From Acidobacteriota bacterium (GTDB lineage: Bacteria > Acidobacteriota > Terriglobia > Terriglobales > Acidobacteriaceae): a DNA stretch of 25,833 bases. Position 1 is the stretch's first letter, and each line of letters starts with the position of its first letter. The stretch spans positions 1 through 25,833 of the forward strand of contig JAJYCQ010000025.1 of NCBI GenBank assembly GCA_021778315.1, read 5' to 3'. Positions 22,597 through 25,833 of this stretch are shown here, piece after piece. The translations under genes were made by a program, and so were the position numbers. Under the pieces are notes generated by a model that had not been told where the DNA came from, made no database searches, and worked only from the letters and a program-made list of their open reading frames with translations.

Positions 22597-24114
22597 CTAT
22601 TTGCGCTGGTTGGCTTGCTTCTTTTGGGTTTCGAGGAAGCGGCGGAGGCGGTCGAGGGAGCGGGATTTGCCGAAGACTACCAGGCTCTCGGTGAGGGGTG
22701 GGCTGGTGGTGCTGCCGGTTAGGATCGCGCGCAGGAGCATGAAGTTTTCTTTGACGCTCCACTGTTTGGCTTCGCCGAGGGCTTTGAGGGTGGACTCGAT
22801 GGAGAGGGCGTCCCAGTCGGCGGCTTCTAGCGCGGTGAGTTGCTCGGCGGCGAAGGCTACGGTCTCTTCGAAGGTGCGCTTTTTGGGGAGCCAGACGGAC
22901 TCGGCGGGGGAGATGTTGTCGGCGAAGAAGAAGCTGGTCATGTCGCCGAACTGGCCGAGGGTCTCCATGCGGGCCTGGACGAGGGGGGCGATGGAGCGGA
23001 TGTAGTCGTCGGAGAGGATGGTGCGGCGGAGGGCGGCGAAGAAGGCGTCGGGGGAGAGCTTGCGGAGGTATTCGCCGTTGAGCCACTTGAGCTTGACGAG
23101 ATCGAAGACGGGGCCGCCGAGGGAGATGCGGTTGAAATCGTACTTAGCGAGCATCTCGGGGAGGGAGAAAATGTCGCCTTCTTTGGTGTTGAGGCCTTTG
23201 CTGACGATCTCTTCTTCGGTGGGCTGGGCCATTCCGCCGCCCATGAGTCCGAGGAAGTTGAGCATAGCTTCGGGGAGGTAGCCGGACTCGCGATAGTAGA
23301 TGAGCGAGACGGGGTTTTTGCGCTTGGATATTTTGGACTTGTCGATGTTGCGGAGGAGCGGCATGTGCCAGAAGCGCGGGAGTTCCCAACCGAAGGCGTT
23401 GTAGAGGAGGACGTGCTTGGGGGTGGAGCTGATCCATTCCTCGGCGCGGATGACGTCGGTGATGTGCATGAGGTGGTCATCGACGACGTTGGCGAGGTGG
23501 TAGGTGGGGAAGCCATCGGACTTCATGAGGACCTGGTCGTCGACGTTGTTGTGATCGAAGCGGATGTCGCCGCGGAGCTCGTCGCGGAAGGTGGTGGAGC
23601 CTTCGGTGGGGACTTTGAGGCGGACGGTGTAGGGGCGGCCTTCGGCCAGGTAGGCGTCGATTTGAGACTGCGAAAGATGGCGGTGAGCACCGTTGTAGCG
23701 GGGGGGCTGTTTGGCGGCGATCTGGGACTGGCGCATGGCTTCGAGCTCTTCGGCGGTCTCAAAGGAGCGGTAGGCAGTGCCATTAGCTAAGAGGATCTCT
23801 ACGTGCTCGCGGTAGATTTCGGTGCGCTCGGACTGGCGGTAGGGGCCGTAGGGACCTCCGACGTCGGGGCCTTCGTCCCAGGTGAGGCCGACCCACTTGA
23901 GGGCGTCGAAGATCATCTGCTCGGAGGTGGCGACGAAGCGGGCGCGGTCGGTGTCCTCGATGCGGAGGACGAACTGGCCGCCGCGCTGTTTGGCGAAGAT
24001 GTAGTTGAGGAGGCCGATGTAGGCCGTGCCAACGTGGGGGTCGCCGGTGGGCGAGGGGGCGATGCGGACGCGGATGGGGCGGGTGTCGGGTGCGGCGGAG
24101 GCTGTGTCTGTCAT
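22597..24114 (-). CDS. gltX: Glutamyl-tRNA synthetase
   Basis: This 505-residue class I aminoacyl-tRNA synthetase charges tRNA with glutamate. The HIGH-type motif PSPTGDPHVGT is at 20-30, RIEDTDRARF at 51-60, and the KMSKS-type loop KISKRKN at 261-267. The all-helical anticodon-binding half runs from about 330 to 500. It lacks the Cys pair of the zinc-binding insert seen in E. coli (YRSFET instead of a CxC pattern), as in many bacterial GluRS. Whether it also charges tRNA-Gln cannot be read by eye. It lies 54 bases after the small membrane protein gene and probably shares a transcript with ispF. No intrinsic terminator with a T-run follows. Confidence 0.97.
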   Translation of the reverse strand: MTDTASAAPDTRPIRVRIAPSPTGDPHVGTAYIGLLNYIFAKQRGGQFVLRIEDTDRARFVATSEQMIFDALKWVGLTWDEGPDVGGPYGPYRQSERTEIYREHVEILLANGTAYRSFETAEELEAMRQSQIAAKQPPRYNGAHRHLSQSQIDAYLAEGRPYTVRLKVPTEGSTTFRDELRGDIRFDHNNVDDQVLMKSDGFPTYHLANVVDDHLMHITDVIRAEEWISSTPKHVLLYNAFGWELPRFWHMPLLRNIDKSKISKRKNPVSLIYYRESGYLPEAMLNFLGLMGGGMAQPTEEEIVSKGLNTKEGDIFSLPEMLAKYDFNRISLGGPVFDLVKLKWLNGEYLRKLSPDAFFAALRRTILSDDYIRSIAPLVQARMETLGQFGDMTSFFFADNISPAESVWLPKKRTFEETVAFAAEQLTALEAADWDALSIESTLKALGEAKQWSVKENFMLLRAILTGSTTSPPLTESLVVFGKSRSLDRLRRFLETQKKQANQRK

Positions 24115-24168
24115 AAGGCTTCGAACCCCATGTTAACAGAGCCGCTACGCCGCACCTGTGCACCGGGG

Positions 24169-24498
24169 CTAGATCTGGGGCGGTGGCGGTGCGCTGGTGT
24201 AGTTGGTTGGAGGCGGCGGGTAGTTCGGAGGAGGTGGAGGATAAGGCTGCAGTCCGGGATAGAGTTGTGGCGCAGGGATCACCTTCCAGTCGGCAAAGGC
24301 GAGGATGCAGAGCGGGATAAAGATGCCGATGATCGGAACGAGAACCAGCAGAGAGAGTGGCCCGGCGAGGCCGGCTTTGGCGAGGGCTCGCCAGTAGAGG
24401 AAGATGATGGCCGCGGTGAAGAGGAGGCCGATGGTCATGAAGATGCCCATCATGCCGGCGAGGGCGGCGGAGAGGTGTTGTGCCTGATCTGGATCCAT
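24169..24498 (-). CDS. Small two-helix membrane protein with a proline-rich tail
   Basis: This 109-residue protein has two hydrophobic helices (about 10-37 and 42-66), then WKVIPAP and a C-terminal tail of about 35 residues made of Pro and Tyr repeats (YPPPPPNYPPPPTNY). I do not recognise a named family; proteins with this layout are common and unassigned. The ATG at 24498 has GGAGG about eight bases upstream, which decides the start although the frame is open to 24636. It sits between ispF and gltX on the same strand. The tail may be cytoplasmic or periplasmic and could bind another protein. Confidence 0.75.
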   Translation of the reverse strand: MDPDQAQHLSAALAGMMGIFMTIGLLFTAAIIFLYWRALAKAGLAGPLSLLVLVPIIGIFIPLCILAFADWKVIPAPQLYPGLQPYPPPPPNYPPPPTNYTSAPPPPQI

Positions 24499-24586
24499 GG
24501 ACGTGCCTCCGGGGGAGTTGCTGCCAATGTAACCGACTGTGGGCGCGGGATGAAGAACTATTTTGCGGTGATGCTTTGCGGTGGTT

Positions 24587-25207
24587 CTAGGTGAGGTCGT
24601 CGGTGTCGAAGGTGGGGAGTTTGCGTCCGAGGGCACTGAGGTCGCGGGGCTTGGAGACGGCGGCGAGTGCGGCGTCGATGTCGGCTTCGTTGGGGATATC
24701 GGCTTCCAGAGAGAGCTTTTTGTGCTGGTTGGGGAGATCGATGGACTCTAGGAGGACGACGACGTGGGCTACGGCGGTGCCGTCCTGGGGAAGGCCTTCG
24801 GGGGTCTTGCCCTTGATGCTGACGTTGTTGACGTCGAGGCTGAGGAGGTCGGCGACGCGCTCGCGCATCTCGCCGGCGATGGGGACGATCTTGGGGCGGT
24901 GCATGATGAGGACGCAGTCGATATTGACGATTTTGAAGCCTACGAGGGCGATCTCTTCGAGTGCAGTCTTGAGGAAGACGGTGGAGTCGGCGCCCTTCCA
25001 CTTGGGATCGGAGGGGGGAAAGAAGGTGCCGATGTCGCCTGCGGAGACGGCTCCGAGGAGCGCGTCGGTGATGGCGTGGAGGAGGAGATCGCCGTCAGAG
25101 TGGCCGGCGAGGCCCTCGGGGTGGTCGATGTGCAGGCCGCCGATGACCAGGGGGACGTCCTTCTTGAAGGCGTGGGAGTCGAAGCCGAGGCCGATGCGCA
25201 TGCTCAT
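24587..25207 (-). CDS. ispF: 2-C-methyl-D-erythritol 2,4-cyclodiphosphate synthase with C-terminal extension
   Basis: This enzyme of the non-mevalonate isoprenoid pathway converts CDP-ME-2-phosphate to ME-cyclodiphosphate with release of CMP. Metal ligands Asp10 and His12 lie in GLGFDSHAF and His44 in HSDGDLLLHAI. AGDIGTFFPPSDPKWKGADS (57-74) and the late KGKTPEGLP are also family features. The core ends near residue 153 (HVVVLLE); a further tail of about 50 residues follows (IDLPNQHKK ... FDTDDLT), whereas the family is usually about 155-160 residues. There are two possible ATGs, 25207 and 25201, and neither has a strong ribosome site. The frame is open to 25444 but without similarity there. 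It heads the ispF, membrane protein, gltX group. Confidence 0.93.
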   Translation of the reverse strand: MSMRIGLGFDSHAFKKDVPLVIGGLHIDHPEGLAGHSDGDLLLHAITDALLGAVSAGDIGTFFPPSDPKWKGADSTVFLKTALEEIALVGFKIVNIDCVLIMHRPKIVPIAGEMRERVADLLSLDVNNVSIKGKTPEGLPQDGTAVAHVVVLLESIDLPNQHKKLSLEADIPNEADIDAALAAVSKPRDLSALGRKLPTFDTDDLT

Positions 25208-25299
25208 TGCAAATGATTCTAAAGCTGCGCGGGGAGGAATGCGCGGTGGAAACGGAGAAGCCCGCTTTATGGCGCGATGAACGCACGGTCCGGACGGGC

Positions 25300-25425
25300 T
25301 TAGCCGATGTTGTCGCAGCAGGGGCTGCCGGTGGATTTCCGGTTGTCCCTGGTGGAGGGGGAGTGCCAGGCCGCCACGGAGAAGGTGACGACGAGAGGAA
25401 CGATGGTCCAGAAGAGATTTGCCAT
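25300..25425 (-). CDS. Predicted 41-residue membrane peptide
   Basis: The peptide starts MANLFWTIVPLVVTFSVAAW, one hydrophobic segment of about 17 residues. A polar tail with two adjacent cysteines follows (SPSTRDNRKSTGSPCCDNIG). CCGGAGAA lies just before the ATG, a good ribosome site. It precedes ispF on the same strand with 92 bases between. I do not recognise a family. The ribosome site and membrane profile support it; its small size and the lack of any visible homologue keep it tentative. Confidence 0.4.
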   Translation of the reverse strand: MANLFWTIVPLVVTFSVAAWHSPSTRDNRKSTGSPCCDNIG

Positions 25426-25482
25426 GGTGTTCTCCGGGGCTCATGCGCTGAGCCCTAGCGGTGATGGTTGGTTGAGTGCGGG

Positions 25483-25510
25483 GCCCACGTCTCGAGGGTG
25501 AGACGTGGGC
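25483..25510. repeat. Perfect 11-base inverted repeat (hairpin)
   Basis: GCCCACGTCTC (25483-25493) pairs perfectly with GAGACGTGGGC (25500-25510) around GAGGGT. It lies 46 bases past the stop of the SDR remnant. GGGTT repeats follow on the plus strand (25511-25525). There is no T-run on either side, so it may be a non-classical terminator or a dispersed repeat. Confidence 0.6.
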
Positions 25511-25555
25511 GGGTTGGGTTGGGTTAGCGAGTGTTTGCTGTAGCGAGCTGCGCTG

Positions 25556-25726
25556 TTAGCGAACGCCGCCGGCGGCGTTGATGATCTGGCCGGTGATCCA
25601 GCCGGCGTCGTCGGAGGCGAGGAATACGGCTGCTGTGGCGATGTCGTTCGGCTGACCGGTGCGACCGAGTGGGGTCTTGGAGACAGCGTCTTTGTGGAAG
25701 TCGGAACCGATGAAGCCTGCGGTATT
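25556..25726 (-). pseudogene. C-terminal remnant of an SDR oxidoreductase, cut by an insertion sequence
   Basis: Only the last 56 codons remain. NTAGFIGSDF, then TPLGRTGQPNDIATAAVFLASDDAGWITGQIINAAGGVR, then TAA. This is the classic end of a FabG-like short-chain dehydrogenase (the GRxGQPxDIAxAVxFLASDxAxxITGQ pattern and the closing GG). Reading upstream, similarity stops at a TA dinucleotide (25726-25727) and the frame meets TGA at 25739-25741, which is the transposase stop. The Rossmann nucleotide site and the Ser-Tyr-Lys catalytic residues are missing. A complete 5' part may lie on the other side of the element, outside the window. Confidence 0.75.
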
Positions 25727-25727
25727 A

Positions 25728-25833
25728 GAGCATTTCTCTCATAGGTATACTCTGCATTCTTTGTGTCTGAACCATGCGTGAGCGTTTTCTGGAGTGATCT
25801 CTGCAAGGCGTTCTGTCAGGACGAGATCGAGAG
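25728..25833 (-). mobile_element. End of an IS630-type insertion sequence, running off the window
   Basis: The similarity of the SDR gene ends exactly at a TA. This is the target that IS630/Tc1-mariner elements duplicate. Beyond it lies GAGCATTTCTCTCA and a transposase-like frame. I place the element boundary at 25727/25728. The inverted repeat cannot be verified because the other end is outside. Confidence 0.5.
25739..25833 (-). CDS. Transposase C-terminal end, probably IS630 family (partial)
   Basis: Thirty codons plus TGA are visible; the 5' part is outside the window. The reading LDLVLTERLAEITPENAHAW continues FRHKECRVYL. Many IS630-family transposases end in a similar ITPE(N/D)A..WFRHCGY motif. 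Here the last residues depart from it (HKEC instead of HCGY). The catalytic DDE residues are not visible. The family call rests on this short motif and on the TA junction. Confidence 0.55.
   Translation of the reverse strand, partial: LDLVLTERLAEITPENAHAWFRHKECRVYL

Noticed and set aside
22046..23086. Long arginine/proline-rich frames on the minus strand over the repeat region and the gltX end
   Set aside because: They are shifted frames of gltX joined to translated intergenic repeats; there is no ribosome site or domain.
24112..24170. TTCGAACCC as a tRNA T-arm
   Set aside because: No acceptor, D or anticodon arm can be built around it on either strand.
25441..25806. 121-residue minus-strand frame at the right end
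   Set aside because: It reads the SDR remnant and IS end in a wrong frame; the Ser/Pro-rich product has no features.
1..25833. CRISPR arrays, defence systems, prophage or biosynthetic clusters
   Set aside because: No regularly spaced direct repeats with spacers, and no nuclease, toxin, integrase or NRPS/PKS-type genes are present. The Lhr helicase stands alone and is better explained as a repair enzyme.

Overview
The window looks like a piece of a GC-rich chromosome from an acidobacterium, most likely class Terriglobia (the Edaphobacter/Granulicella/Terriglobus group). I base this on the overall gene style, the enterochelin-esterase-like hydrolase, the stand-alone DsbD N-terminal protein with a CxxxxC site, and the intergenic repeat types. 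No rRNA gene or other taxonomic marker is present, so this is an inference. The right end stops inside a transposase and the left end lies in a gene that closes two bases from the edge. The window may therefore be a complete draft contig.

Left part (1-10 kb). An oligopeptidase B-like ORF ends at a stop just before its catalytic domain should begin. Diverging from it is a TPM-domain/LemA membrane pair. Next comes a nucleoside-salvage block. A minus-strand operon encodes a concentrative nucleoside transporter (nupC-like), purine nucleoside phosphorylase and uridine kinase-like protein. A cold-shock gene with a long leader and a textbook terminator, and a 138-residue unknown, follow. A second minus-strand operon encodes cytidine deaminase and thymidine/pyrimidine phosphorylase. 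Together these would import nucleosides, deaminate cytidine, split purine and pyrimidine nucleosides into base plus sugar-1-phosphate, and re-phosphorylate uridine/cytidine. A secreted alpha/beta-hydrolase closes this part.

Middle (10-20.5 kb). One very large Lhr-family helicase lies on the plus strand. It converges on a tight minus-strand housekeeping operon: arabinose-5-phosphate isomerase (first step toward KDO/LPS), prolyl-tRNA synthetase and a bifunctional class A penicillin-binding protein of PBP1b type. The strand bias of G versus C reverses near the helicase/PBP junction at about 15 kb, independent of gene orientation.

Right part (20.5-25.8 kb). A membrane-anchored TlpA-like thioredoxin is translationally coupled to an orphan DsbD N-terminal domain protein, an envelope thiol-redox pair. 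About 860 bases without a gene follow, filled with repeat families. Then a minus-strand group contains a predicted 41-residue membrane peptide, ispF (isoprenoid precursor synthesis, with an unusual C-terminal tail), a small two-helix membrane protein and gltX. At the edge lies the last 56 codons of an SDR oxidoreductase, cut off by what looks like the end of an IS630-type insertion sequence.

I found no defence island, CRISPR array, phage, tRNA or biosynthetic cluster. The most unexplained signals are the poly-C/AAAATATTC intergenic elements (one of which probably misleads the helicase start call), a seven-base tandem repeat at the start of a coding region, the skew reversal, and the IS/SDR junction.
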